From Isochrysis galbana (lineage: Eukaryota > Haptophyta > Isochrysidales > Isochrysidaceae), in contig CM030944.1 in the NCBI GenBank assembly GCA_018136815.1, positions 496,456 through 560,455 on the forward strand: a DNA stretch of 64,000 nucleotides, in the 5' to 3' direction. The translations under genes were made by a program, and so were the position numbers. Positions within the stretch are counted from its first letter, which is position 1, and every line of letters starts with the position of its first letter. Below the pieces are notes generated by a model, which saw only the letters and a program-made list of their open reading frames with translations, made no database searches and was not told the origin of the DNA. Below are positions 52,280 to 63,630 of this stretch, piece after piece.

Positions 52280-53800
52280 ATGGCCTCCTCGGGTTGCGCA
52301 GAGGGCGCGGGGTCGGAGTGCGACGCCTCGCTTGATAACGCGACGGCTGCGGTGCACGCGGCGGCGCGCGCGCAGCTCTGTGCGCTCCGTCCTGCCCAGC
52401 TGCAGCGCAGCTGGTCGCTCGGCTCCTTTATGGAGGCAGTGCTCGTGATCGGACTGAGAGAGAGGTGTGCTGCCCTCAGTCTCCCTTCCCTTCCCTACCC
52501 TTCCCTGTCCTGCCCTGCTTTGCCCTGCCCTGCCTGCCCTACCTTGCACTGTCTCGCCCCCCCCCCCCCCCCCCCTCACTCCCCAGCTCCTCGACTCTTT
52601 CTTGCACTTCTGGCTGCTCCTCCTGTTCCCTCCACCCCTTATGTGCCAGCTCCCCTCTCACACTGTCTCTCGTCCTCCGCCCTGCTGCCCTCTATCTCCT
52701 TCCTCCTCATGCCGTTGTGCTAGCAAGCGGCTTTAGGGTATGTACTCTGACATGCATCCCTTCCCACATAGAACCCCTCTGGCAGCCCTCAAGACGCCGG
52801 AAAGACAACCCACGATTCCCCTCGTACACCAATCGTAGGTATAGCGAACGAGGCGCGGCGATCCAAGCCGAACTTTTACGGCATGGCGCGTCTCGGGTAG
52901 AATTCATTGAGGTGTGAGCCCATCGTCCATATCTCTAGCGTTAGCATGGGGATCGTTACAGACACACGGTTTCTTGGCTTTCCAGGCGGTGAATGGTCGG
53001 GCGCTTGTGCGTGCTCAGCCTGAGCGTTGGGCGCACCGAATGCACACCGACGAGGTGGCGGATCTCAGTCACGCCGAAGGAGCAATCGGCTGCTTTTTGA
53101 GTCACTACACTGCGCATCGTCGTGCTCAGTCGCTTCGCTTGCAGGTGTGCGATCGCTCGCTCCGCTTGCGCGAGTCACTCCGCATGTGTCAAGAGAGACC
53201 CCAGCGCCTCACTGCACACGCTTATGCATGAGCAGACCTACCTTGTACTAGAAGACGATGCTGTCTTCCGGCCACATCTTGGAGAGCGGTTCCGGCAGAT
53301 GCTTCTACAGCTTCCGGCTCATTGGGACATGCTCTATCTGGGTTACAACACTTACTTTCGACCATCGCACGACTGCGTGCGCGCCCGAAAGCGATCACCA
53401 TGCGACGCCGAGGCTAATCTTCGGCTACTGTGCCGGGCAAAGGGCGGGCTGATCGACGCGCACGCAATTATTTTCCACGCGCGAGCGTGGCGGTGGCTGC
53501 TTCCACTTCTCGCCAAGATTGAAGCTTCTTCTACACCACTCATGCCCTACGATTTGGAGGTGTGCAATGCGCGAGCCTACCGGGAGCAGTGATTCGTTAC
53601 TTCTCTTAGCAATTCGTTTTACCTCTGCCCCACTGTACCCACAGCTAAGGAGCTTCATCGAGAGAAACGGAAGCACAGCCGCGTACGCCTATGCCGCGCT
53701 GCCGACCCCAATGATTGTGCAAAACAAAACTTTGGCGTCCGACATCTACGTCGATGGCATGTATGCACCCGATTCCTTAGCAAGAGGCAGCCGAAGCTGA
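52280..53800 (+). CDS. Family GT25 glycosyltransferase, 5 exons
   Basis: A glycosyltransferase of the LPS-type/collagen-galactosyltransferase family (GT25), which transfers sugars from nucleotide donors, usually in the secretory pathway in eukaryotes. Exons: 52280-52464, 52839-52911, 52986-53144, 53236-53559 and 53645-53800, which join in frame to 298 residues. Signatures: the start strand AVLVIGLRER, then RYSERGAAIQAELLRHGASR, GAIGCFLSHYTAHRRA, the metal-binding TYLVLEDDAVFR, LPAHWDMLYLGYN, the KGGLIDAHAIIFHARA block and TPMIVQNKTLASDI near the end. No signal peptide or membrane anchor was seen at the chosen start, so an additional 5' exon is possible. Acceptor and substrate cannot be told. 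The upstream tract is pyrimidine-rich. Confidence 0.87.
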
Positions 53801-54245
53801 TCAATCCATGCCATGCCTCCTCCGACGCAATCTTGCAGCCTGAGTACTCGCGCTAGTCGATCGCCTCTATCCTGGGCACGTTCCGGCTACGAGACCATTT
53901 CGCTCTTGCACTTGGAAAATGAACTGAAATGCGGAAACTGCGCTAGTCATTCCATCTATCAAGTTGTATTTGAAGCTTGGCATGCGATGCAGGCCGCCCA
54001 NNNNNNNNNNNNNNNNNNNNNNNNNNNNNNNNNNNNNNNNNNNNNNNNNNNNNNNNNNNNNNNNNNNNNNNNNNNNNNNNNNNNNNNNNNNNNNNNNNNN
54101 ACTGAGCGCATCATGGGCCTCGCGTTCAAATCTCTAGCTCCGAGCGCTCGTAGATCATACGATGCATGCCATTGTTTTCTAAACTCTAGATTGAGGCAAT
54201 GCCGAACGTTGGCCTTGGTCTCCTCTTCAACACCCCCCCCCCCCC

Positions 54246-54279
<34 letters not shown>

Positions 54280-54365
54280 TGCACTCCCCGTGGCTTCCAA
54301 TGGTCCACTACGTATACTACTAGTAGTATTATGTATTATTGTAAACTATTGTTATAGTTTGAACT
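53801..54365. other. Intergenic with assembly gap
   Basis: Bases 54,001-54,100 are N. The sides hold no recognised gene. A short AC/AG microsatellite is at 54,247-54,280. Confidence 0.8.
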
Positions 54366-55370
54366 ATGGAGCGTGCCGCGACCGCTCCCGAGCCCCAGGC
54401 GACCCTCGCCACCGCGCCCCACCTGGGACGCCCCATGCCGCCCGAGGCGGCTCGTCAGAAAGCCCTCTCAGAGCCCATCCAACCCATCCAAACCACACCC
54501 GCGCAAGCGCGCGGGGTGGCGAGCACTGGCACCGAAAAGGTTGCCACCATGGCTCTGCGCATCATGCAGGGGGTCTTTGAGACCCCCTCCTACAGTGGGA
54601 AACCTTCCCACCCCAAGAGCACCTCATGTGGGAGGGTAGCTCAGCTGCCCTCCCCATGGTGGAAACCTCTACCATCAGTGCACCCAACATGGGAGGGCAC
54701 TTCACAACCATCAACCCCATACGGAGAGCACCCCATGCCTCTGTTTTCCAACTTGTTGACACAATTCTCGTCTTCACCCCACTCTTGTGGGCCACTAGTA
54801 CCAATCACTCAGTGCCCTGCCTTGGGCCCTCTTTCAACACTAGACTCCCTCTCCCACTCCCCCTTCACACTTCAACCAACCCAAACAGCACGAACCCCCC
54901 CGCCCTCTGTTCAAAGCACCAAAAATTTCAATTCAAGACACATGTTGATACACTTCCCATTTTCACCCCGCGCTTGTGGGCCACAAGTACCTACAACCCA
55001 GTGCCCTGCCTTGGGCCCTCTTTCAACACTTCACTCCATCTCCCATTCCCTCATCCCACTACAACCAACCCAAGAAGCACAAACCTCCTCGCCCTCGGTT
55101 TCAAACACCAAAAATTTCGACTCAAGACCAGAGGGAGGACATGTCTTGAAGCGGCGTCGCTGCCCATGCCTAGCGCAAGGGTATAGCGCCTCCACTCAAA
55201 CATCTCCTTCCCCAAAGCTCCTCTTTGAGGAGTTGCTCCTCACCCTCCCATTAGGCCCCCTTGCCTGCGAGACCAGAACAGGATCCTGGCGTGGCGGGCT
55301 GTTTGAGTGTGGAGGGAGGGGTGCTCCGGCTAGCGCAGGTAGTAAGCTAGTGAAGAGCTGGGTGGCATAA
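54366..55370 (+). CDS. ORF with internal tandem repeat, probably mobile-element derived
   Basis: A frame of 334 codons starting MERAATAPEPQATLATAPHL. Two direct repeats of about 60 residues follow each other: CGPLVPITQCPALGPLSTLD and CGPQVPTTQCPALGPLSTLH, each followed by LQPTQ and TKNF(N/D)SR. A second plus-strand frame is open across the same repeat, so coding is not certain. The MERA start resembles that at 1,543, next to a dispersed repeat. No family recognised. Confidence 0.3.
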   Translation: MERAATAPEPQATLATAPHLGRPMPPEAARQKALSEPIQPIQTTPAQARGVASTGTEKVATMALRIMQGVFETPSYSGKPSHPKSTSCGRVAQLPSPWWKPLPSVHPTWEGTSQPSTPYGEHPMPLFSNLLTQFSSSPHSCGPLVPITQCPALGPLSTLDSLSHSPFTLQPTQTARTPPPSVQSTKNFNSRHMLIHFPFSPRACGPQVPTTQCPALGPLSTLHSISHSLIPLQPTQEAQTSSPSVSNTKNFDSRPEGGHVLKRRRCPCLAQGYSASTQTSPSPKLLFEELLLTLPLGPLACETRTGSWRGGLFECGGRGAPASAGSKLVKSWVA

Positions 55371-56771
55371 GGGGGAAGGGTGTATGCGCTCGCCGCGGCA
55401 GGGAGTCCTGTCTTGTGTGCGCGCTAGTCCCGTTCCTTTGCCGCGCCGCGACCCATAAAAATTTGTTAAAAATAAAATATTATGTATTATTGCAGAACCT
55501 TGGGCACCTGCACTTGGCACGCTGGCACCTGGCCCGGATCGCGACGATCAGCGAGACACTGCGCAGCAAGTAGGCGGAACTATAGCAAGGCGCAGTATGC
55601 GCGTGAGGCCGGCGCGCGCAGCGCCGCCGGCCCCGCCTAAGCACATCGGCCAACCTCGCCGTTCTCGGGCTGCCCAGGCGGAATGTGCGGAATCAATAGC
55701 AAATAGTTGGTTTAAATAACGGCCGCGGGCAGCGGTATGCTGCGCCCCGAGCGGCAACAAGCAGCATAAGATGATGCTGGCATGACGCTTGCGTCGCTTG
55801 CGAGAGCTTGGCATTCATATGACCCGGACCCGGACCCCTCCCGCTAGCATCGAGCATACGCATACATCATACGGACCGCCACGCGCTGCCCTGCGCCTAA
55901 TATCTAGGTCCTAGCCGCCCTACTTGCGGCCTTGCTTGGGTGCACTTGCGCGCTGCGTTGGCCGCTGGCTTGCTACACGGGCGCGCGCCCCCCGCTGCCC
56001 TCAATCTAGCTCGCCGTGCCCGCCACATAGCCGATCACATTATTCAAGCCGCAGGCGGGCTGGGGGCGTGCGCGCCCTCAGCTACTTATGCGGATGGCTG
56101 CCTTCATCGTCGATGCCGACCAACACAGCCAATGAAAACTCCATCTCAGACTCAAGGCTGGGCACCTGAATGTAAGTGGGTAGGGTACAGAATCGCCACA
56201 TCTCACTTTTCCACGTGTGCAACGCTAGTTGCTAGTTGCCTTCGATGGCCCTTCGTGTCAAGCGAAGCTCATTTTCCCGCGCTCGGTTGAGCGCCCTAAG
56301 AATCTGCACTTCTGCTACCTAATGCTAGACACAATTTATCGACACTTGTTCTTGCATGTTGAGGGACTCCCTCGTCATCGGAAGGCCCCTTGCGCTCGTA
56401 CCAAACATCGACGCCAGGTGAGTAAAGAATGCGGTGAAGTCGTCGAATAAAGACAAAAGAGCAAAAATGCATGGAATGGGGTGCGGGAGATCGCTTTGAC
56501 GGCGTACTGTACTCACGCGTGTGCGTGCTCGTGAAGATGGGATCGCAAAGAAAGGCCGGCTCACCCTACAACGAGCTGTGGCGCAGACAATATGGCATGC
56601 GATTCGGCATAAATAAGATGATGGCCGCTACCAGCCGGTGATTTCTGCCAAGGCTGGCCGAGCACGCAGCATTTGCTGCGAGTCCGCAGTGACTGGATCT
56701 CACCCGCGCAGGCGGGACATTCATGTGCCATCGGCTTGCGAGCTCTCTTGTCGAGGAACATGAACACGTCC
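55371..56771. other. Intergenic, exon-like pieces without a gene model
   Basis: Plus-strand stretches end in fair splice donors (GTAAGTGGG after 56,171; GTGAGTAAAG after 56,417, following FCYLMLDTIYRHLFLHVEGL), but they could not be joined to a start, a stop or a known family. On the minus strand 56,561-56,794 reads HECPACAG and overlaps the end of Sam50; its status is unclear. Confidence 0.25.
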
Positions 56772-58908
56772 TCAGCCAGCGGGTCCACACACACCGATCT
56801 GGATGCCGCTCCGGACTACCGAGTCGCCCGGCTGCCGTTGCAGCACATGCATAAGGTTCAGTTCGAACCGACCCAGGGGCGTGGGAACGACAAGCCCAGC
56901 ACCAACCACGGCGCGGAGCCCGCCTCCAATGGCCCGTGCCACCGAGCTCATCGTAGCATCCGAACCGTTACCAGCTACAGCGTTGATGGCGCTCAACGCA
57001 TGCAGCGCTCCCGTGCTGCCAAAGAGGTGGACGCGGGCGCCCGCCCGCTCGAAAATCTCCCCAGGCAGCTGGGCACTCACGTCCACTGTGGCCTGCACGA
57101 GTAACTCCCCGCCGAGGGCGTCAGATGGCGTCTTAGCAGAGACGACTCCCGATGCTGTGTGCCGCTGTTCACGGGGGCCAACGCCATGTGTTCGAAAACC
57201 CCACAAAGAGTGAGGACCGCCGAGAAAGTAGCGATCCAAGATGGTGATGCCGTCGGGTGGCAGTAGAGGCTGCGGCGGACGGTAAGCGCGGCTAGGGAAA
57301 CTGTGGGGCGATGCGCCTGGTACAGGCGTGTCGAGTCCATTGCTTTGGGACGATGGGCTGCGGGCAATGCTGCCATAGTTCCAAATCCCTGACCCTGCCC
57401 GCGCGCCGTTTGTAAGGGGCGCTGATGGCACAGTGGGTGCAGAGCGCCCGGAGACCAACGGGAGGATGAGACCGAGGGAAGCGGATACGCCGATGGAGAA
57501 ACGGGGTAGGCCGAGAGCAGTTAAGGGGAGCTGGGCTCGAGCCTCCGCGGTGTGCTTATGGAAGGCAGCATCGCCGATGGCGCCGATACCTGCGACTTCC
57601 GTGGCAACCTTAAATAGATAGCCAGAAGTCGGTACGATGGGATCGTTAAGATTTGACCGCACGTATCTAGCAAGCGTCAGGGAGGGACAAGGTGACTCGG
57701 CAATCGGCGACGTATGGGCTGCTAGTGCTGGACGGCGATGAGCGGATTGAAGGGGGAGAAGGGGGCTGGCGCACGTGTGCTTGAGGCTCGACTTGAGGCT
57801 CATACCCCGCTGTTGTAGCACTGCCCACGACGATGTTCCGACCGGGATCTACAGTCAGAGGCGGAGCATATGGGAAGGTACCGAGGGCGTTCCGATCCGA
57901 ATGCTGATCCGAGTGGCATGCCATGCCGGGTTTGCATAGTGCCTTTCGGCTTGGAATGTGGAGACGTTCCATGGCGGAAACAGGTCGGCCTCGCCGGACA
58001 CCCGCGTTCTCACCTGCGTGATTCGGCGGTGCGCCAGCTCGTACGCAAATTCGTGCGAGCCGCCGGGAAGCGTAGACGTGCCGATGACAGCACTCAGGAC
58101 CATCGACTGCGACTTCTCAGTGAAGGATGAGAGCCGTTGGTGAGAGAGTACCTGTTTGGTCAATAGCATGGAGAGGTGGTGGTAGCGCGGGCGGTAGCCG
58201 CCGTGGCAGTGTGCGCACACAACTCGGCGATTTCTAGCTGGACTTGGCGCACCGTCTTGACCAACTCGGCCTTAAGTTGCGCGTCCGTGCCCCATGGCCG
58301 TGGCTTGATCGCATGCAGGCTAAATGTATTGGACTTGTGTTGACCCGCCTCCATGTGTGCGCCCAGTCGTTCAGCAAACCCAAAAATGTTGCGGACGGAG
58401 ACCTGCGCGGGTTGGCCAGCGCATCGTAAAGGGGGAGGGGGGGAAGTTGGCGCGGATAACTGGGAAAAGTTTTGTCGATTCGTCTATCGGCGAGGGTACA
58501 AGCGCAAGGCAGAGGAAGCAGGGCGCAGCCGACAATCTGGGAAAATGTCCTCACGTCTGCATCCATTGATCCCTCTCCTCCGGTGGTGTGCACGCCGGTG
58601 GAGGCGGAAGCGAGTCGCTTCTTCTCCACGATTTGCACCGTTACATCTGCTAGCGGCATGCTTCCCTCCAAACCCTCCCCAGCACCTTGGGAAGAGGAGG
58701 AGTCTACGACAAATGTGGCGCTCTCAAAGACTCCGAGAGACTGGAGCGCTGCGGCCGCTACGGCGCAGTGCGCATGGATCTGGCCGAGTGTTGAGGCGCG
58801 GCGTAGATGGCGCAACTCCTGTTCGACCACTGATGGCAGCGTGTGTCGCGTGCCCCGCACGAAGACCGCATTGACACGGCAAGGGGTGGTTGGGCCCGCC
58901 CGTTCCAT
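56772..58908 (-). CDS. SAM50: Sam50/Omp85-type outer-membrane assembly protein, 4 exons
   Basis: The central beta-barrel of the mitochondrial sorting and assembly machinery, which inserts beta-barrel proteins into the outer membrane. Exons on the minus strand: 58908-58555, 58402-58253, 58151-58014 and 57848-56772, all phase 0, giving 572 residues. Blocks: an N-terminal POTRA-like part (CRVNAVFVRGTRHTLPSVVE, LGVFESATFVVD, DVTVQIVEKKRLASASTG), then VSVRNIFGFAERLGAHMEAG, SFTEKSQSMVLSAVIG, GMSLKSSLKHT, VPTSGYLFKVATEVAG, the Omp85 signature DRYFLGGPHSLWGFRTHGVG and the final strands GAGLVVPTPLGRFELNLMHV. Insertions after SLKHT and after LPLVSGR lengthen it relative to animal Sam50. A plastid Omp85 relative is less likely but not excluded. 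The start Met follows a pyrimidine-rich tract. Confidence 0.88.
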
Positions 58909-59400
58909 CGTGAGCAAGCGAGAGAGAGGGAGTAGGGGAGGGAGGGAGAGGGGGTGCAGAATGTAGGAGGGAGAGGGGAGGGAGAGGGTCCTGCGCGCTC
59001 GATGGCCAGCCAGCGATGTGAGAAATGGGCTGGGGCCGGAGGAGGAGAGAAAGGGAGGCGGGGTGGGCCTGTGAGGGGGGGGGGGGGGGGGGGGGCAGAG
59101 GGCGACGCGGGGCGGCGCGGCACCGCGGGGAGACTGAAGTCGGGAGAGAAGAGGGAGATGAGACAGGTTTCGAGAGAGACGGAGAGAAATGGGAGTCGAG
59201 GAGAGAGGAGAGAAGGGGAGCGGCGAAGATTCTTGAGAGGGGAGAGTGGGGGGGGGAGGGGGGGGGGAGGAGGCCGGGAGGGAAGAGGGCGGGGGGAGAG
59301 GGGGGGGGGGGGCGCGGGGGGGAGCTGGGCCGGGGGGGCGGCGGGGCGGGCGGGGGGGGGGGCGGGGGCTGAAGGTGGCCGCGGTGAGGGAGATGCGCAA
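58909..59400 (-). promoter_or_regulatory. Pyrimidine-rich upstream tract of the Sam50 gene
   Basis: The plus strand is GA- and G-rich, with a run of about 19 G at 59,076-59,095 and further runs to 59,365. The coding strand is C/T-rich up to about 10 bp from the ATG. Long Pro/Ser-rich frames here are composition artefacts. Confidence 0.35.
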
Positions 59401-60800
59401 TCACGGCATGAGGCCACATCTCCCACCATCTCCGCCTCTCTTTCCCCGAGACTCTGTCCCTCCCTCAGCTCGCAGTTTCAGTCAAGAGTTCAGCCGCACT
59501 CGTGCCCACGTTTCCCGTCTGAACGAGTTTTTTTCGAGCGGGCGCTCTTCCATTCGCGAGGGGCTATGTCGTTATATCCCTGATAATGAGTGATTCGTGC
59601 GTAAAGGGTTTCAGTAAAATGAAGAATTTTTCTGATAAAATTCTAAGATGGCAGCCCAAAACAAGGAACGGCGGCTCATTCGATACTCGGCTGTGTGACA
59701 TGTGAGATTGTGTGAGATTACGAGACGATTCGGCAAACATCGAAACTTTCATCGAAACTGCCACACAATTTTGAGAAGACAGGGAAGATGGTCCATTCTT
59801 CCTGAATCGGGGGGGGGAGGGGGGGGAGGGGGGGGAGGGGCGGAAGTGAGACTTGGTGGCAACGTGAGCGCTGCGCAGCGGGAAGGGCAGAGCCGCGCCG
59901 GCCAATGGTACTCCGTAGGCAGCCAATTCCTCGCGCCGGCGCAATCCCTTCGCCGTGTGTCCTTCGCCCTCTGGGGGGGCTGTGGAGGCTGGGAAATGGC
60001 TCGAGGAGAGGCTAGAGGCTCGAGGCCTACTGGGAGGGAGACAGCCTCCCAGCTGCGCAGATCCGCACTCTCCGCGCGACGGCCCGCCTGGTGGAGCTGG
60101 AGCGTCTGGCGGCGACGACGTCGACGATGTCGCCAGCGTCCTTCGCACTTCGCACCCCTGGCGGGGCGGGCGTGGCGCCCGCGCAGCGCGAGCGGCGCTA
60201 TGCGAGGCCGTCCATATCATATGCAGGCCCCCAGCGCGCCACGGCGGCGGGTTGGCATACGCCAAAGTTTTGATCTTGAGCACCCCAAGTTTTGAGGTCA
60301 AAATTTGCTGCCAGGGCACCCAAATTTTGGGCAAAATTTTGATATTTTTTGTGATGCGTGCGTGTAGCCTCTGAATCTGAATCAACTCACCCAACACTAC
60401 CCAACACCCCCACATCGTCTACATCTCCCATGCCCATATCCCATATACGCGTCGGCGCGCCACTACTCGCTACTCGCCCAGCGCAGCTTATGCTGTTGTG
60501 TGATCGTATGATCGCATGGGGTACCCAGTTGCTCCGTCAGGTGTCAGGTCGTCAGGTCCTCATATCAGGTTACTAATGTTATAATATGGTAGTGTAATAA
60601 TAGTAATGAGATCTAATGGCTAATGGTGTTATTTAGTTTTAGTACAGAGACCTCCTTCCTGCACTGCGTGTCTGGGCGTCTGGGCTGCTAGTTTTTTGGG
60701 GGATGGTGATTATGAAAGGGGGGGCCGGGAGCTTTCCTCACCCTACCTACCTCCTTCTCCTTGTCCTGGGCGCCGCCTGTATCTAAAACGGGGCCACACA
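59401..60800. other. Intergenic, no gene recognised
   Basis: Contains a GGGGGGA-type tandem run at 59,810-59,840, a patch with repeated AAAATTTTG words at 60,263-60,345, and AT-rich sequence at 60,570-60,650. Open frames show no family features. Confidence 0.35.
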
Positions 60801-63300
60801 ATGGCTCGACACTCACGCACTAAGCCACGCCGGAAGCCGGCACATACAATGGGGACACAAGCGACGCCCAACCTCCCGAGCCCATCCAGCGCATCCAACA
60901 CGCAAGTCTCGCAAAGGCCCCTTGGCCAATCAAGGTCGGCCCACGGCCGATACGCTTTCTCACAAGTCCGAACCGCACAACTACCCTTGCGCAGTTCCAG
61001 TCTCCGCCCCTGGTGGCCGCCCGCGGCCCCCAGGGCACTCCAGTCTCGATGCCTCGTCTCCGCCAGTTCCTCAACCAGGCCCTAGTGCCGCTTCCTCCCT
61101 CCGCGTTTCACCGGCGACTCGGCCTCTTCAAGTCGCCGCTCCTCGACCTTCCTGCACGCCCGCCTATCGGGCTGCGCCCCAACCCCTCGATTCCGCCTCC
61201 GCGGCATCTAAATCCTCGACTCCCCGGTCGCCCGTCTCCCCGTGCCCATCCGGTTCCGAAACTCGCTTTTCTGCTCCGCCGCCCTTCGCTTTCAGCTCCG
61301 CTCCGAGTTCATCCTCCGGCCCGCAGGCCGCCCCTACGAATACCACGTTTCCAGGTCCCACCTCTTCAGTCTCCACTCTCGAAGTCAGATCTACGCTTCG
61401 CCCCGTGTCCAGGGACCCTAGCCCCAATAGGCTCCCTCTCTTCTCCGGCGCCAGCGCCACCAGTTCGCCGACCGCGCTTCCCTCCGAGCTTGAGGGCACG
61501 CAAGCAGCCTCGGCCCCCCTTCGTGCGGCCCAGCTACCCGCGCGGCTTACGGCCGAGACTGTCGTCGCAATCCCGTCCAGAGCGCCGACGCTCTCCTCGT
61601 TTCGAGCCCCTGTGCTCCCGTCACCTCGGCCAACAGTAATCCCGTCGACGACCAGTCCTGCCTGGCGTCCATGCGGTCTCACCGGCCCCTCATCAGTAGC
61701 CATGGCATTGCGCGCAAACTCCGCTGTGACTACCCCCTCGATCGTGGACGCGGTTCCGATAACCGAGTCTGCCCCCGTGATTTCCGCCTCTCATCCTGTT
61801 GAGAGCGGATACCCCGCTTCTGGAGCCCAACCGCCCATGGTTGCGCTCACCCCGGATAACCAGTCTTCGACGCCGACGGCCGAGCCGCCGGTCGTCCCTC
61901 TCCTCGTCAGGGGTGCTGCTGATGGTGGCATTCCCCCCTCTTCGTCTAGCTTGCCCGCAAGCTCGGATTCCGCCTCTCATTCTGCTGAGGGCGGTAACCC
62001 CGATTCCGGAGCCCGACTGCCCATGGTCGCGCTCACGCCTGATAACCCGTCTTCGATGCCGACGGCCAAGCCGCCGGTTGCTCCTCTCCTCGATAAAGGT
62101 GCCGCTGATGGTGGTACCCCCTTCGCTCCGCCCAGCTCGCCGACCTCGCAGGGCTCCCCCTCCTTGCTGGTCGCCCCGGCCACTTCCGAGAGCCTCCCTG
62201 TCCCGGCCAATCCCAAGCACGTCACTTGGGAGGACAGGGGTCGCTCTCCCTCGAAGGGCGCGTCCAACCCTCACGTCCCGTGGGACCCGCGATCCCACGG
62301 GATCTACGCCGTGTGCGCTGCCATTAGCGCTGCGAATCCCGTTCATCATGCCGCCGCCAACGATTCCGTCCGCCTTTTGGCCGAAGCCCGAGCCAAAGCC
62401 AGCGGTACCTCCCCCTCTTTCTTCGCTGTCGCCGTTGCTTACAGGAGATGAGACGCGCGTCGTCTGCGGTTGCACCCACCGCAACACCCGAGCAAAACTC
62501 CTGTAAAAGGGAGAAATGGGTGGGACGATGCGTACAAATAGGTTGCCGCGTCAAGCTTCCGAATTTGTGCTCAAAGGGCCCACGGGTGCTCTCGTCTTCT
62601 ATTCCCAGCGTCGCCTTCCATGTTTGGTTTCTCGGTTAACTTGGGTTCCTCTCACCTCGTTGTTCTAATTCTGGGCTTCTTCTATTTCGGTTGATTTGTC
62701 CGCGGATTTCTCCTATTTCGGTCGCTTTGTTCTCCTTCCATGCTGCTCGTCGAGACGACTCGAATTTAGTCGGGGAGTGTCGTATTCCATACGATGACAG
62801 ACTTTTACTTCTAACCGGTGGTTTATTTTAAGCCTCAAGGTCTCGTCGGCGACATTCTACCCCTTCTCTTACTTTCTTTCGATGTCATCAAACGTTCCAC
62901 GACTGTCTTCCGTCTTCTCTTCATGCGCCGGTTGTAGTCTTCCGTCTTCTCTTCGTATCTCGGCGGTAGCTCCACAGCGAGGTCTGCTCTCGGTGTTCCG
63001 ACTTCTCTGTTTCGCGTGTCTGTGCGCCGATGAGTTGCCTTGGTGCCGACGCTTGACAGTCCGCCTTGAGTGTGGTTAGTTTTCGCCCTGTTTGGTTTAG
63101 TTCGTGTGTGTCTGTGTGACGGAAGAACCTTTTTGAGTCCCTGCGTTGTAGTCCCTCGTGCCTACCTTGGACCTAAGAAGCTCTCATTCTCCTTCTCTCT
63201 CTTCCTCTAGCTCGCTAGCTAGCCTCGGCCCTACCCTCCAACGCCGCACGTTGTGAGCCTCCGAACCTCCGTCTCTCTTCTCGTCCCTCTCACTCGATGG
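60801..63300 (+). mobile_element. LTR-element remnant with Pro/Ser-rich ORF and 3' LTR
   Basis: A long Pro/Ser-rich ORF is followed by a polypurine tract at about 62,496-62,511 (AAAAGGGAGAAA) and LTR-like sequence from TGGGTGGG. That LTR-like sequence resembles 6,040-6,260 in its part 62,870-63,115. The arrangement is the same as at the 3' end of the chromovirus. No reverse transcriptase is present, so it is non-autonomous or deleted. Limits are approximate. Confidence 0.5.
60922..62451 (+). CDS. Pro/Ser-rich ORF of the LTR-element remnant
   Basis: An open frame of about 510 codons ending in TGA at 62,449-62,451, without an ATG at its left limit. A frame starting at ATG 60,801 (MARHSRTKPRRKPAHTMGTQ) overlaps it and may be its original start, joined by a frameshift. 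Residues 290-400 contain two direct repeats (PMVALTPDN, TPTAEPPVVPLL and GAADGG; then PMVALTPDN, MPTAKPPVAPLL and GAADGG). The C-terminus (VTWEDRGRSP, then AVCAAISAANPVHHAAANDS) looks more ordered. No zinc knuckle or protease. A gag-like role is a guess. Confidence 0.35.
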   Translation: MANQGRPTADTLSHKSEPHNYPCAVPVSAPGGRPRPPGHSSLDASSPPVPQPGPSAASSLRVSPATRPLQVAAPRPSCTPAYRAAPQPLDSASAASKSSTPRSPVSPCPSGSETRFSAPPPFAFSSAPSSSSGPQAAPTNTTFPGPTSSVSTLEVRSTLRPVSRDPSPNRLPLFSGASATSSPTALPSELEGTQAASAPLRAAQLPARLTAETVVAIPSRAPTLSSFRAPVLPSPRPTVIPSTTSPAWRPCGLTGPSSVAMALRANSAVTTPSIVDAVPITESAPVISASHPVESGYPASGAQPPMVALTPDNQSSTPTAEPPVVPLLVRGAADGGIPPSSSSLPASSDSASHSAEGGNPDSGARLPMVALTPDNPSSMPTAKPPVAPLLDKGAADGGTPFAPPSSPTSQGSPSLLVAPATSESLPVPANPKHVTWEDRGRSPSKGASNPHVPWDPRSHGIYAVCAAISAANPVHHAAANDSVRLLAEARAKASGTSPSFFAVAVAYRR

Positions 63301-63440
63301 TAGAAGCTGTCAGACCCGACTTCTACTATGACCTCTCAGACATATTCCCGCAAGAAACTACCTCCGACTCCTTCACGGCCGCGTCAGCTGCCGGCTCGAT
63401 CGAACGGCCCTCTGCCCACGAGCCAGTAGTCATCGCGTGT
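63297..63440 (+). other. Short open frame after the LTR-like region
   Basis: ATG at 63,297 opens MVEAVRPDFYYDLSDIFPQE, in the position expected for the start of an element's first ORF. It soon runs into the structured repeat at 63.44 kb. Coding is uncertain. Confidence 0.2.
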
Positions 63441-63630
63441 TCGACAAGCTCGCGGCCCGCGCCCACGAAGGGTCTGGGCAGGAATGATGAGTGCCCTGCC
63501 CCTGCCAAAGGGCAGGGGCTGGGGTTGAATGTACGGGCCAACCCCGGGCGGTGTCCGCAATCCGCAATGGAGAGGGGGGGGCGCGAGGCCTCCATTGACC
63601 CCCACTTATAAAAGCTACGAACTTACCCCC
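63441..63630 (-). repeat. Copy C of the structured GC-rich repeat family
   Basis: On the minus strand this begins TTTTATAAGTGGGGG at about 63,613 and follows copy B (17,510-17,690) closely: the CAATGG box, GCGCCCCCC, ACATTCAACCCCAGCCCCTG and a perfect 9-bp hairpin GCCCCTGCC/GGCAGGGGC with a four-base loop. Confidence 0.65.

Noticed and set aside
58234-59400. 388-residue minus-strand frame as a longer first exon of Sam50.
   Set aside because: The N-terminal half is C/T-rich promoter-type sequence. The POTRA-like part starts after the ATG at 58,908, and the part after 58,555 is intron followed by out-of-frame exon 2.
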